NCBI GenBank assembly: GCA_026708325.1
Contig: JAPOVC010000026.1
Location: 1-64,000 of the forward strand
Direction of reading: 5' to 3'
Source of the DNA: Anaerolineaceae bacterium
Lineage (GTDB): Bacteria; Chloroflexota; Anaerolineae; Aggregatilineales; Phototrophicaceae
Length of the DNA: 64,000 nt
Part shown: positions 7,918-16,637 of the stretch, piece by piece
How the letters are laid out: every line of letters begins with the position of its first letter
Numbering within the stretch: the first letter of the stretch is position 1
The notes under the pieces: model-generated
Databases searched by the model: none
Seen by the model: only the letters and a program-made list of their open reading frames with translations
Told to the model about the DNA's origin: nothing
Program-made: the position numbers and the translations under genes

Positions 7918-9118
7918 CCCTGCTCACTCCAATCAAGGGCATTCCGTCCCGGAGGCTGGCTGTACCCAGGCGACCGATCATGACCGACACGACGACTCCC
8001 GCTGCCAGCGTTACTGCCAACAACCACAGAAGCGCCTCAAAGCCGGTGACGCCTATCAACAGCCCTGCGGCCAGGGGGCCCAGCACCTTGCCCAGGTTTT
8101 GCAACATGCCGACCAGGCCCATGGCCGCGCCCAGACTCTCGGCCGGGATCTGCCGCGCGACCAGACCGAGAGTCGCCGGGAAAACCAGCGCCTGGGCGAT
8201 GCCAGTCACGACTGCCGGAACCAGCAGCGCCGTTCCTTCCGCCAGCGGCAATACGGTCAGACCGGCAGCCAGCAGCGTCAAACCGGCCGCAATGGCAGGC
8301 CCATTGCCCATGCGATCAGCCAGACGACCGCCTGGTGGGCGGGCCAGCAGGTGTGCAGCCTCCTGGACGGAGAAAAACAGTCCGACCAGCGCCACATTGG
8401 TCCCGGCGGCCAGCGCATAGACTGGCAAGAAGGTCTTCAGGGCATAAAGCGCGACGAAAACAATCAGTTCCAGCGCGCCAGCCAGCCAGATGCCTGACGA
8501 ACGACCGGCGGAGCGCAGGGAGGCCCGCCATTGCCGCAGCAGCGGCGCTTGCTTCCCCGGCGAAGGCATGCGTCCATCCTGCACCTGCAAGACCGGCACA
8601 AAAGCCAAGGCGCTGAGGAGGCCGATGATCGTGTAAACGGCGACGGGGTCATGCGAGAGCAGCAACCAGCCGGCAAGCGCCGGGCCCACGATGTAACCGC
8701 CGCTGCGCGCCAGTCCGAACCAGCCGAGCCGTTCCGCCACGCCACTGCTGCGCAGCTCCGCGATGCTGGCCAGGGTCACCGGCCCGTAGATGGCGGTTGC
8801 CAGACCGTGAATGACGCGGACCAGCAACAATTGCTCGGGGCTGATCACGAAGCGATAGACAAGGGGCATGAGCACGAAAAAGGCGGTGCCGGCCAACAGC
8901 CAGTGTCGTCGTCCCTGGCGATCCGACAGCAGGCCGACCAGAGGCTTGAGCAACAAACCCGTGAGGGTGGATACCGAGACCACCAGGCCAAGAAACAGGT
9001 CTGTGGCGCCCAGAGATGCGGCAAGGATGGGCAGGGTTGGCGTCTTGCCCATCTGGTAACCGCTGCGAACTATGAAGTCCGCAGCGGTCAGGCGCAGGAA
9101 ATCGCGCGGGACTTTCAT
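7862..9118 (-). CDS. major facilitator superfamily transporter
   Basis: This 418-residue protein has about 12 hydrophobic helices in two halves, with the MFS loop 2-3 motif GLLSDRQGRR at residues 62-71 and a second-half counterpart GGRLADRMGN near 265. N-terminal LTAADFIVRSGYQMGKTPTLPILAASLGA and the sequence overall resemble the drug-efflux/multidrug MFS branch, so it may export a small molecule or a pathway product. Its ATG overlaps the end of the propeller gene by four bases (ATGA), so the two are translationally coupled. Its C-terminus overlaps the following Memo-like gene by 56 bases. The last 25 residues are polar and probably cytoplasmic. Substrate cannot be predicted. Confidence 0.9.
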   Translation of the reverse strand: MKVPRDFLRLTAADFIVRSGYQMGKTPTLPILAASLGATDLFLGLVVSVSTLTGLLLKPLVGLLSDRQGRRHWLLAGTAFFVLMPLVYRFVISPEQLLLVRVIHGLATAIYGPVTLASIAELRSSGVAERLGWFGLARSGGYIVGPALAGWLLLSHDPVAVYTIIGLLSALAFVPVLQVQDGRMPSPGKQAPLLRQWRASLRSAGRSSGIWLAGALELIVFVALYALKTFLPVYALAAGTNVALVGLFFSVQEAAHLLARPPGGRLADRMGNGPAIAAGLTLLAAGLTVLPLAEGTALLVPAVVTGIAQALVFPATLGLVARQIPAESLGAAMGLVGMLQNLGKVLGPLAAGLLIGVTGFEALLWLLAVTLAAGVVVSVMIGRLGTASLRDGMPLIGVSRDEAGPRKTAERNPQTLST

Positions 9119-12100
9119 GCCCCTACGGGCGGCACCTGCGCCTGCAGCAATTGTCGGTTGAAGGCAACCAGGGCCTCTCCCTCCAGTTCAAGGAAAGCCG
9201 CCAGCACAGTCCGGATTTGCCCGACGTACATCGCGTATACTTCATGCGCCTGGTCCGTCGGTCGATAGTCACCGGACGCCACGACCGGGGTCAGGGCAGC
9301 CAGTTTGCCCGCCAGTTGCATGCCATGGTTGAGGTAGTCCGGCCAACCTGGCTTCAGGTCCGGCAACATCAGTTCTTTCTCGATGTCCAGAACCTGTTCA
9401 TGTAACTCCCTCGCCATGGTGGATAAATCCTCGCCCGGGCCCTCGCGACCGGCCAGCGCGACAAGGCTGCTGCGCAGGCTGCGCATGCGGTTCACGGCCC
9501 CATGGATCTCGCTGAGCAAGTCGCGAATCTGCAGCAGCAGGTCAAACTGGGCGCGCAAGTCCTCCGGAGGCGTGTCAGACAGCGGATCCAGACGGACCAC
9601 AAGACTGGTTTCCAGCACCTGGTCACCGGCCCTCAGTCGAATCGAATAGCTGCCTGGCAGGGCCATGGGTCCGGCCACGTCTCCGGAATGCACGTCATGT
9701 GCCGCCAGCCGCGTCGCGTCTTCATAACGCAGGTCCCAAACAAAGCGGTTCCAGCCGGCCCTGGCCGTCAGGAATACTTCTCGCGGCGCTCCCGGCGGCA
9801 ATTCCTTCTGCGCCGCGCGCGTCTCATCGTCCAGACTGCGAAACCTTTGGACGATTTCGCCGGACTCGTCCAGCACCTCAATTCGGATGGCCTGCTCCGG
9901 GACGTCTTCCAGCCACCAGGTGATGACCGCCCCTTTCGGCGGGTTGCAGCCAGAATCCAGGTAATTGCGAGTCACCTGATTCTCTTCTGACTTGTCTTCA
10001 GTGTAGGCCGCCACCACTCCCAGCGTGCCCATATAGGTCTTGCCTGGAACGCCGCCAAAGGCACGTTCGAAGACCTTGGGCATTAGCCGAATGGCGGGAC
10101 GCGGTCTGAGCAGGGTCGTCTCGCCCGGCGCGGCCTGCAGTTGGCGCAGGGCCGTCAGGTCATCGAGGATCCAGAAAGAGCGACCGTGCGTCGCGGCGAT
10201 GAGGTCGCTGCCCGTGACGAGCAGATCGTAGACCGGCGCGACCGGCAAATTGAGTTGCAGGGCTTGCCAGTCATCGCCGCCGTTGAAGGAAATATACACG
10301 CCGGTCTCACTGCCGGCATAAAGCAGCCCCGGCCGCTCCGGGTCTTCCCGAATGACGCGCGTGAAATCGCCGCCACGAATGCCATTGTTGATGGCTTCCC
10401 AACTGGCGCCGTAGTCGCGCGTGCGCCACAACATGGGGCGCGTGTCGTCCAGTTTGTAGCGGGTACAGGCCATCAACGCCGTCCCTGCATCATGCGGCGA
10501 GGCCTCAATGGTTGAGACCATCGTCCTCTTCTGCAGCTCCGGCGGTGTGACATTCGTCCAGGTTTCTCCGCCGTCGCGAGTGATGTGGACCAGTCCGTCG
10601 TCCGAGCCGGCCCACAGCAACCCTTCCTCCAGTGGCGATTCAGCCAGAGCGAATACCGTGGCGTAGGCTTCGGCGCCCACTGCCTCCCGGTTGACCGGAC
10701 CGCCGCTGGCGATCAGGGTCTCCGGGTCCGCGTAAGTGAGGTCAGGGCTGATTTCCTCCCAACTCTGGCCCTCATTGGTGGAGCGCATCACCTGGTTGCC
10801 GCCGATGTATATCGTGTCCGGATCATGCGGCGAAATAACGATGGGATAGGTCCAGGCGAAGCGGTAACGGTCCTTCGAGGTGGGTTCGCCGCGCAGCGAT
10901 TCGGGCCAGGTCGTGATCATGCGAATCTGCTGCGCGCCATGATCGTAGCGTTGCAGGGAGTTGCCGCCCCCAGGGGAACTGCCGATGGCACCGACGTAAA
11001 GCACGTCGGGATTGTCCGGTCGAACGGCGATGTAACCGCTCTCACCGGTGCCGGCCGGCCAGCAGTCCCTCCAGGAGATGGAGGTGCGATGACTGCGTGA
11101 GGGCACGGCAAAGCTGCTGTTGTCCTGCTGCGTTCCATACACGACGTAGGGATCGCGAGAATCGGCCGCCATTCGATAAATCTGGGCGGTGGGCTGGTTG
11201 AACTGCGTCGACCAGGTGGAGCCGCCGTTCAGCGAAACGCAGGCCCCGCCGTCATTGCCCTGAATCATGCGCTGCGGATTGTCGGGGTCGATCCACAGAT
11301 CGTGATTGTCACCATGGGGCGTGGAAATCTGCTCGTAGTTACGACCGCCGTCGATGGACTTCCACAGATTCAGGTTGTTGACGTAGACCGTGTCCCCATC
11401 CAGGGGGTCCGGCGTCAGGTGCATGTAGTACCAGCCACGGGAGATCAGTTCATCATTTGCGGCCACCTGCTCCCATGTGGCGCCGTAATCGTCGGAGCGG
11501 AACATGCCGCCACCGCCCGTGGCTTCCATCAGGGCCCAGACGCGTCCGGGGCGCGCCGGCGAGGCGGCGACGCCGATCTTGCCGCGGATGCCGTCCGGCA
11601 GGCCAGGGTTGCGCGAGATGTCCCGCCAGCTGTCGCCGCCGTCTTCGGACATCCACAGGCCACTGTCGGGGCCACCGCTTGAGATATCCCAGAAGTTGCG
11701 GTAGGCCTCCCAAAAGGCAGCGTAGAGTATCCGGGGGTTGCTGACGTCGACTGACAGGTCAATCGCTCCGGCTTTCTCGCTCTTGAAGAGCACCTGGCGC
11801 CAATTCTGCCCGCCATCGACCGTTTTGTAGACGCCGCGTTCGCGGTTGGAACCGAAGGCGTGTCCCAGCGCAGCCACCCAGGCGATGTCGGGGTCGTCAG
11901 GATGAATGCGCACCTTTGCGATATGACGCGTGTCACCCAGACCCAAATGCGTCCAGCTGCGACCGGCATCGGTCGAGCGGTAAACACCATCGCCATGGGT
12001 CACGTCAAGTCGAATCGTCGTTTCGCCCGTGCCGGCGTAAATGACGTTGGGGTCGGCATCAGATACGGCCAGCGCCCCGACGGAAGCCGTGTTGAACCAG

Positions 12101-12273
12101 CCGTCACTGATGTTCTGCCAGTAGGTGCCGGCGTCGTCGCTCTTCCACACGCCTCCGGCGCAGGCACCAAAGTAAAAGACATTTTGTTGTCGCGGGTCTC
12201 CGGCCACCGCAACCACCCGACCGCCACGAAAGGGGCCTATACAACGCCATTCCAGCAACCCGTCCAGATTCAT
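9115..12273 (-). CDS. VPS10/Asp-box beta-propeller protein (annotated elsewhere as glycosyl hydrolase-like)
   Basis: This is a 1052-residue protein. About eleven Asp-box/BNR motifs of the S-x-D-x-G-x-x-W type are visible, for example KSDDAGTYW, STDAGRSW, KTVDGGQNW, SEDGGDSW, SDDYGATW, TRDGGETW and TRDYGASW. They span residues 40-700 and predict two sortilin-like beta-propellers. The last 300 residues form a beta-rich domain followed by a helical segment. N-terminal WRCIGPFRGGRVVAVAGDP is the hallmark of a large bacterial family often labelled glycosyl hydrolase, though no enzymatic activity is established. Most relatives have a signal peptide; this one starts directly at the propeller, from an ATG with a strong GGAGG six bases upstream, so it appears cytoplasmic. 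It is coupled to the MFS gene by ATGA. Confidence 0.85.
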   Translation of the reverse strand: MNLDGLLEWRCIGPFRGGRVVAVAGDPRQQNVFYFGACAGGVWKSDDAGTYWQNISDGWFNTASVGALAVSDADPNVIYAGTGETTIRLDVTHGDGVYRSTDAGRSWTHLGLGDTRHIAKVRIHPDDPDIAWVAALGHAFGSNRERGVYKTVDGGQNWRQVLFKSEKAGAIDLSVDVSNPRILYAAFWEAYRNFWDISSGGPDSGLWMSEDGGDSWRDISRNPGLPDGIRGKIGVAASPARPGRVWALMEATGGGGMFRSDDYGATWEQVAANDELISRGWYYMHLTPDPLDGDTVYVNNLNLWKSIDGGRNYEQISTPHGDNHDLWIDPDNPQRMIQGNDGGACVSLNGGSTWSTQFNQPTAQIYRMAADSRDPYVVYGTQQDNSSFAVPSRSHRTSISWRDCWPAGTGESGYIAVRPDNPDVLYVGAIGSSPGGGNSLQRYDHGAQQIRMITTWPESLRGEPTSKDRYRFAWTYPIVISPHDPDTIYIGGNQVMRSTNEGQSWEEISPDLTYADPETLIASGGPVNREAVGAEAYATVFALAESPLEEGLLWAGSDDGLVHITRDGGETWTNVTPPELQKRTMVSTIEASPHDAGTALMACTRYKLDDTRPMLWRTRDYGASWEAINNGIRGGDFTRVIREDPERPGLLYAGSETGVYISFNGGDDWQALQLNLPVAPVYDLLVTGSDLIAATHGRSFWILDDLTALRQLQAAPGETTLLRPRPAIRLMPKVFERAFGGVPGKTYMGTLGVVAAYTEDKSEENQVTRNYLDSGCNPPKGAVITWWLEDVPEQAIRIEVLDESGEIVQRFRSLDDETRAAQKELPPGAPREVFLTARAGWNRFVWDLRYEDATRLAAHDVHSGDVAGPMALPGSYSIRLRAGDQVLETSLVVRLDPLSDTPPEDLRAQFDLLLQIRDLLSEIHGAVNRMRSLRSSLVALAGREGPGEDLSTMARELHEQVLDIEKELMLPDLKPGWPDYLNHGMQLAGKLAALTPVVASGDYRPTDQAHEVYAMYVGQIRTVLAAFLELEGEALVAFNRQLLQAQVPPVGA

Positions 12274-12337
12274 TTTGCCTCCAACTGCGATTACGACGAT
12301 ATGCCTGTCCGGCCGTTCCTGCGCCAGTCCCCCACAT

Positions 12338-13243
12338 TCATGTGCCCCGCGACATTTGCCACGCCGGCCGGCGCCAGGGCATGGACGTCAGCCCGCACGC
12401 CAGGAATGGTTCCCTCTTGCACGAACAGCTGTGGCGCCGGCATGCGCTGGCACACATCATGAGCTTGCATGATTGCAAACGTCCGCCATCAACGGGCAGG
12501 ACCTGACCGGTGATCCAACCGACGTGTTCAGATGCCAAAAACACGACACCGTGGGCGATGTCGGCGGGACTGCCGAGACGCCTGAGGGCCAGGCCTTCGA
12601 TCAGCGCGCCCTGTCCCTTTTCTCCCATGTCATGCCACTGCCATTCGGAAGTCGAGTTTGATCTCACAAAGCCGGGGGCGATGTTGTTGATCGTGATTCC
12701 CCAGGGGCCCGGTTCCCAGGCCAGTTGCCGCGTCAAATGAATCTGTGCCGCCTTGGCGGGGGCATAGGCCTGAACCCCTGTCATGCCGGGGCGCAACCCC
12801 CCGCCGCTGGAGATATTCACGAAACGGCCATATTTCGCCCGCTTCATGCCTGGCGTCACCGCCTGGCTCATCCAGAAGGCTGCGCGGAGGTTGACTTCAA
12901 GAACGCTGTCCCGGTCCTCCCCGTCGATTTCCTCAAGAGGCCGACCCACCTGCCCCAGGACGCCGCCGGCGTTGTTGACCAGGACCTGCACCGGCTCCCC
13001 GTCGCTGCAAACTTCGCGCACAAACTTCTGCTCTTCGGCCCGTACCCTCACATTGACTGTGCGGGCCTGGCAAAGGCCGCCCGGACTCCTGACCAACGAG
13101 CGGGCCTCCACCACCTCGTCGGACAGAATGTCGCAGGCCCAGACTTCAGCACCCAGGCCCGCAAAAGCCCGGGCGATGGCTCTCCCGAAGCCGTGTGCTG
13201 CTCCGGTGACAATGACGCGTTGTCCCGAAAAGTCGTACTGCAT
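12338..13243 (-). CDS. short-chain dehydrogenase/reductase with unusual C-terminal tail
   Basis: This Rossmann-fold NAD(P)-dependent oxidoreductase has 301 residues. It has the cofactor motif TGAAHGFG at 13-20, NNAG near 90, catalytic Ser in ISSGGG, and YAPAK (Tyr/Lys pair) near 163. N-x-I-A-P-G-F-V and WITGQVLPVDGGR follow as in classical SDRs. The family normally ends within a few residues of VDGG. Here the frame continues for about 45 residues with six cysteines and low similarity to anything expected. That tail may be unselected read-through after a mutation of the original stop or a small frameshift. A protein-like frame also runs at 12291-12470 on the same strand. Its stop lies 64 bases before the propeller gene. 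Its start is three bases after the reductase gene end, so it belongs to the same operon. Confidence 0.82.
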   Translation of the reverse strand: MQYDFSGQRVIVTGAAHGFGRAIARAFAGLGAEVWACDILSDEVVEARSLVRSPGGLCQARTVNVRVRAEEQKFVREVCSDGEPVQVLVNNAGGVLGQVGRPLEEIDGEDRDSVLEVNLRAAFWMSQAVTPGMKRAKYGRFVNISSGGGLRPGMTGVQAYAPAKAAQIHLTRQLAWEPGPWGITINNIAPGFVRSNSTSEWQWHDMGEKGQGALIEGLALRRLGSPADIAHGVVFLASEHVGWITGQVLPVDGGRLQSCKLMMCASACRRHSCSCKREPFLACGLTSMPWRRPAWQMSRGT

Positions 13244-13246
13244 GGG

Positions 13247-14257
13247 TCAGGACAGCGCCAGGGCAAGTTCATCGGCGTTTGAACGCGCCAGCGAACGCTG
13301 GCCATATTCGATTTCGTGTATCATCGCCTTCATGCGACGCGTCAGGGGCATGGCCTGGCCCTGGGCCTCACCGGTGGCCAGGACCTGATCTAACATGACG
13401 ACCTCCGTCTGTCTCTTGTGCAGGGCCAGGTCGCGCCAGATGCCGCTGTGAGTCCTGGCTGAACGGCGCCTGAAGGCCACCATATCCGCCAGTGACCGTT
13501 CAGCGTCCTGTTCGCTACTGCCTGGCAGGAATGCCCGCGGGTCAAAGCCGTTGAAAGCTTCGGGCCGAATCCCCCCGGCGCAGGCGACCGCCAGCACCTC
13601 GCGGGCGATGGCCACGTAGATGTCCCGATGCTGCCTGTTGGCCAACGCGTCCGCGATGGAGTCATTGGTCAGCGCCGTCAAAAAGTGCATCGCACCGCAG
13701 GCACACTTGCTCCACAGAAAGCCGAAAATGTTGTCCGTAATGCGGGCGTCCTCATCAAATGCCAGCAGCGCCGAACGCAAGGCCTGCACGCGTTGCGACA
13801 TGTCGCCGTCGAGTTCACCGACCACCACGGCGCCGCGACCTCCGTGGCGAATGACGCCTGGTTCCAGGTAGTCGGCCCCAAAATCAACGATAGCGCCCAC
13901 CGTCCCTTCCTCGCCCACTGCTTCGACGATCAAGGCTTCGTTCAGTCCGTTTTGCATGGAGACGACGAAGCCTCCCGGCGCGAGAAAGGCCCCGAGGTCC
14001 TCCAGGGCCGTTTTCGTGTCCTGCGACTTGACGCAGAGCAAAATGACCGGAAAACCGCCGTCGAGTTGTTCAGGCAGGCAGGCTCGCACCCAGGTGCGGA
14101 AGGACGCCACAGGACCACAGATTTCCAGTCCTCTGTTCTGCATGGCTGCGACGTGCGCCGCTTCGCGATCCACCAGGGTGACGCCATGACCGGCCCGGGC
14201 AAGGTGGGCGCCGATGCACCCGCCGACGGCGCCCGCGCCGAAGACCAGCAGTTTCAT
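13247..14257 (-). CDS. ketopantoate reductase family protein (PanE/ApbA-like)
   Basis: This 336-residue NADPH-dependent 2-ketoacid reductase-like protein has the N-terminal dinucleotide motif GAGAVGG at 7-13 with TLVDRE as the end of the second strand, VKSQDTKTAL near 75, and a helical C-terminal domain with CGAMHFLTALTNDS. True PanE makes pantoate for coenzyme A. Given the catabolic surroundings and the low likelihood of a lone pan gene here, a related hydroxy-acid dehydrogenase role is equally plausible. The start ATG at 14257 overlaps the preceding M14 gene stop by ATGA. An upstream in-frame start at 14317 would overlap that gene by more than 60 bases and adds a basic stretch with no family match. 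It is followed after three bases by the SDR gene. Confidence 0.8.
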   Translation of the reverse strand: MKLLVFGAGAVGGCIGAHLARAGHGVTLVDREAAHVAAMQNRGLEICGPVASFRTWVRACLPEQLDGGFPVILLCVKSQDTKTALEDLGAFLAPGGFVVSMQNGLNEALIVEAVGEEGTVGAIVDFGADYLEPGVIRHGGRGAVVVGELDGDMSQRVQALRSALLAFDEDARITDNIFGFLWSKCACGAMHFLTALTNDSIADALANRQHRDIYVAIAREVLAVACAGGIRPEAFNGFDPRAFLPGSSEQDAERSLADMVAFRRRSARTHSGIWRDLALHKRQTEVVMLDQVLATGEAQGQAMPLTRRMKAMIHEIEYGQRSLARSNADELALALS

Positions 14258-15354
14258 TTGCCCGACCCGACGACCACGTTCAACGCCTCTATGCAGGAAC
14301 GCCCGAAGCGCATGCAACCGTCGGCCAGCAGGGAATCACCGAATCCCGGCACTTCCGGGAAGGGCAGCTCCAGCGTCCATGCAGGGCAGCCGAAGGAGGT
14401 CGCAATATAGTTGACGGACATGCCGGCTTCGGCGGCGTCCTCCCCCTCGATTCCAACGGGCGGTGGCTGCAATTCCGGTTGCAGCCGCGCCAGTTCCAGC
14501 ACAAAGTGCAGGGCCTTGCGAGCAGCCGCCGGGTCCAGATGTACGGCCGACGGGACGATCCAGATGTAGGGACGAGTCTCGTCACCGTGGAGGTCTATGA
14601 AATAGTCGACCCCATCGTGTTCAACCGCCCGTTTGATAGCCGCCACTTCCGGGCTGGCGCTGGCCGCCTCCTTCCAGTCACGGTTCAGGTCAACGCCTTC
14701 GGCATTGGCGCGCAGATTTCCCAGAGCGCTGCCATCCGGATTGGCATTTGGAATCACCGAAATGGTTGTTTTGGCCTTGAGCTCCGTGGCCACTTCGTCA
14801 TCCTGATCCAGCAGGCGGCGGACCAGGCCCTCGGCTGCCCATTCGGCCATGGGCTCCCCGGCATGTTGTCTGGCGATGACCCAGATGCGCTCGCCACCCG
14901 TCTCTTCGCCAAACACCAGCATGTCCAGCGACCGGTCGTGTACGGTACGACCGATCGAACGCCGTTCCACGCCCGGCGTCCCGGTCGCCACCGTCAGCAA
15001 GGCCCGCCGGCGCGTTTCAGGGTAGGGAACAAAAAAGGCGTAGCTGGCAGTTTCCGGGGCATTTTCGTGGGTAAACGTCAGTACGCCATTCATATAGTTC
15101 GTGGGCAATCGCTGCCAGTTGATGTGGTCCGCTGAAGCCAGCACCCGATAACGGGGCCACGCGCCCGGATAACTGGCCTGGGCGGCATTGCTGATCGCAA
15201 ACCGGCGTGTCTCGCCAGCAACGCCTTCCACCCGAAAATAAAACCACTGGAAAAAGGGCGCGTTGCTGTCCGGTCGGATTCTCAGCGACGCCGAAGGTCC
15301 TTTCACCTCGTCAATGATGACGTTGCCACCATCGAAATTTGCCGTTATTTCCAT
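14254..15354 (-). CDS. M14 zinc carboxypeptidase, cytosolic (CCP/Nna1-like)
   Basis: This is a 366-residue enzyme. A beta-sandwich N-terminal domain (about 1-125) with QWFYFRVEG is typical of cytosolic carboxypeptidases. The catalytic domain shows the zinc motif HAGE (H164, E167), NANPDG and LNRDW (N224, R225) for substrate binding, the third zinc ligand in DLHGDE (H256), and the catalytic glutamate in WTLELPFP (E329). There is no signal peptide. Bacterial members trim C-terminal residues, often acidic ones, from peptides. This may link it to the peptide-type importers nearby. The start is ATG at 15354 with GGAG nine bases upstream. It is the first gene of the minus-strand block and diverges from the TIM-barrel gene at 15595. 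Confidence 0.87.
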   Translation of the reverse strand: MEITANFDGGNVIIDEVKGPSASLRIRPDSNAPFFQWFYFRVEGVAGETRRFAISNAAQASYPGAWPRYRVLASADHINWQRLPTNYMNGVLTFTHENAPETASYAFFVPYPETRRRALLTVATGTPGVERRSIGRTVHDRSLDMLVFGEETGGERIWVIARQHAGEPMAEWAAEGLVRRLLDQDDEVATELKAKTTISVIPNANPDGSALGNLRANAEGVDLNRDWKEAASASPEVAAIKRAVEHDGVDYFIDLHGDETRPYIWIVPSAVHLDPAAARKALHFVLELARLQPELQPPPVGIEGEDAAEAGMSVNYIATSFGCPAWTLELPFPEVPGFGDSLLADGCMRFGRSCIEALNVVVGSGK

Positions 15355-15439
15355 GGTCTTGCGCTCCACATGCAATGGCGCAAAGCGTAGACCATGTGCA
15401 CGGGTCGCGCAAACCTCTCGCGCCTGGTGATTTCCCGGT

Positions 15440-15457
15440 CGGGAAGTATACTTCCCG
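15440..15457. promoter_or_regulatory. 18-bp perfect palindrome in divergent intergenic region, likely operator
   Basis: CGGGAAGTATACTTCCCG reads identically on both strands. A further half-site TTCCCG lies at 15432-15437, so the half-site occurs three times in alternating orientation (TTCCCG, CGGGAA, TTCCCG). It lies 86 bases from the M14 start and 138 bases from the plus-strand TIM-barrel start, so one regulator could control both directions. Confidence 0.6.
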
Positions 15458-15594
15458 GCGGGATCCGGCCCCGTTGCAGGCACGCATTGACTTCGGTTCC
15501 GCCCAATGCATTTGTGGACTGCGGCGGGTTCAGTCTCGCTGATTGTGGCGCCGGGTCGCCTGTCGGCCCCGCGCGGTCTTGCAAGGGAGGGCAC

Positions 15595-16380
15595 ATGATC
15601 AAATTTGGCGTCTGTCAATGGATTATGGACCGCAGGGGCGTTGATTCCCTGCCACGCGCCGCAGAGCTCGGCTTTGCGGGCATTCAACTGGGCATCGCCG
15701 AAGATGACCTGGAAATCCGGGGGCCAGCCCTGCAAAGGGCCTATTTGCAGGCGGCAGAGGAGACGGGCATCGAAATCGTGGGATTCGGCATTAATACCAT
15801 GAACGTCTTGCCGCTGTACAGCCCGCCGGACAGCGAAAAGGGCCGCCGCTGCCGGGACCTTCTGCGCAGCACGCTGGATACGGCGCTGGCCATGGGCGTT
15901 GGCCTGGTATATTGCCCCAGTTTCTTCGAGGCCGAGATTCACAACGACGATCAGCTGGAGCGGGCCGGCGCCATGCTGCGCCAGGGCTGTGAGTACATCG
16001 AAGACCAACCCGTGTTGCTCGCCAGCGAAAACACCCTGGACGTCGCCAGGACCAGGCGCCTCATTGAACAGGTCGACCACCCTTCCCTGCGCGTCCTGGT
16101 CGACAGTTACAACCCGGTCCTTTTCGGTCACCTCGCTTCCGACCTGGTGCGCGAGTTGCCCACGCCGCTGCTGGGCAACCAGGCGCATGCCAAGGACGGC
16201 CAAAACCAGGTGATGGGCAACGCCCCCCTCGGCAGTGGCGAGGGCCATTTCAGGGAGTTTGTGCAGGCCTTAAAGGACGTCGCCTTTGAGGGCTGGTTGA
16301 TCTCCGAGACCGATTACCGCAACAACGCGGATGCCCTCGCGGCTGCGGACCTCGCCACCTTGCGCGCCCTGGCAAACTGA
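15595..16380 (+). CDS. sugar phosphate isomerase/epimerase family protein (xylose-isomerase-like TIM barrel)
   Basis: This soluble TIM-barrel protein has 261 residues of the AP-endonuclease-2/xylose-isomerase-like superfamily. The opening MIKFGVCQWIMDRRG, 'AAELGFAGIQLGI' after the first helix, the LASENTLD strand (metal-ligand Glu), VDSYNP (Asp/Asn ligands), NQAHAKDG (His and Lys/Asp ligands) and the GWLISETDY end are all as expected. Members isomerise or dehydrate sugars and inositols. The start ATG has AGGGAGGG five bases upstream. It is followed after about 260 bases by a phytanoyl-CoA dioxygenase-like gene and another TIM-barrel gene on the same strand, forming a small plus-strand catabolic set. 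Substrate is unknown. Confidence 0.85.
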   Translation: MIKFGVCQWIMDRRGVDSLPRAAELGFAGIQLGIAEDDLEIRGPALQRAYLQAAEETGIEIVGFGINTMNVLPLYSPPDSEKGRRCRDLLRSTLDTALAMGVGLVYCPSFFEAEIHNDDQLERAGAMLRQGCEYIEDQPVLLASENTLDVARTRRLIEQVDHPSLRVLVDSYNPVLFGHLASDLVRELPTPLLGNQAHAKDGQNQVMGNAPLGSGEGHFREFVQALKDVAFEGWLISETDYRNNADALAAADLATLRALAN

Positions 16381-16637
16381 TCCGCTCTGTTCCAGACTCT
16401 TTGACTGGCCAGTCGCGATTCAGGCGCGGGCCAGAGCGAAGGTCAGCACGAGGATGTCGAATAGGACCGGGATCGAACAGGGCAGACGACGCAGGGTGAA
16501 CTGGATCACCGGGCTGCCCTTTTCGGCGAGCGGTGGACCCGGGGTAAAGGCCAGGCGTCGGCTTCCCGCCAACTACGTTGCTGGCAGGCCACCCTCCGCT
16601 GCGCTACGCTTCCCGGCGTTACGGGTGGGGGATCAAA

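Noticed and set aside
12291..12470. 59-codon frame on the minus strand after the SDR
   Set aside because: No start signal and no known family; kept only as a possible out-of-frame continuation of the SDR.
16381..16637. Hydrophobic frame on the minus strand between TIM-barrel and PhyH genes
   Set aside because: Short (about 50 codons), only a TTG start and a single hydrophobic stretch; not convincing.
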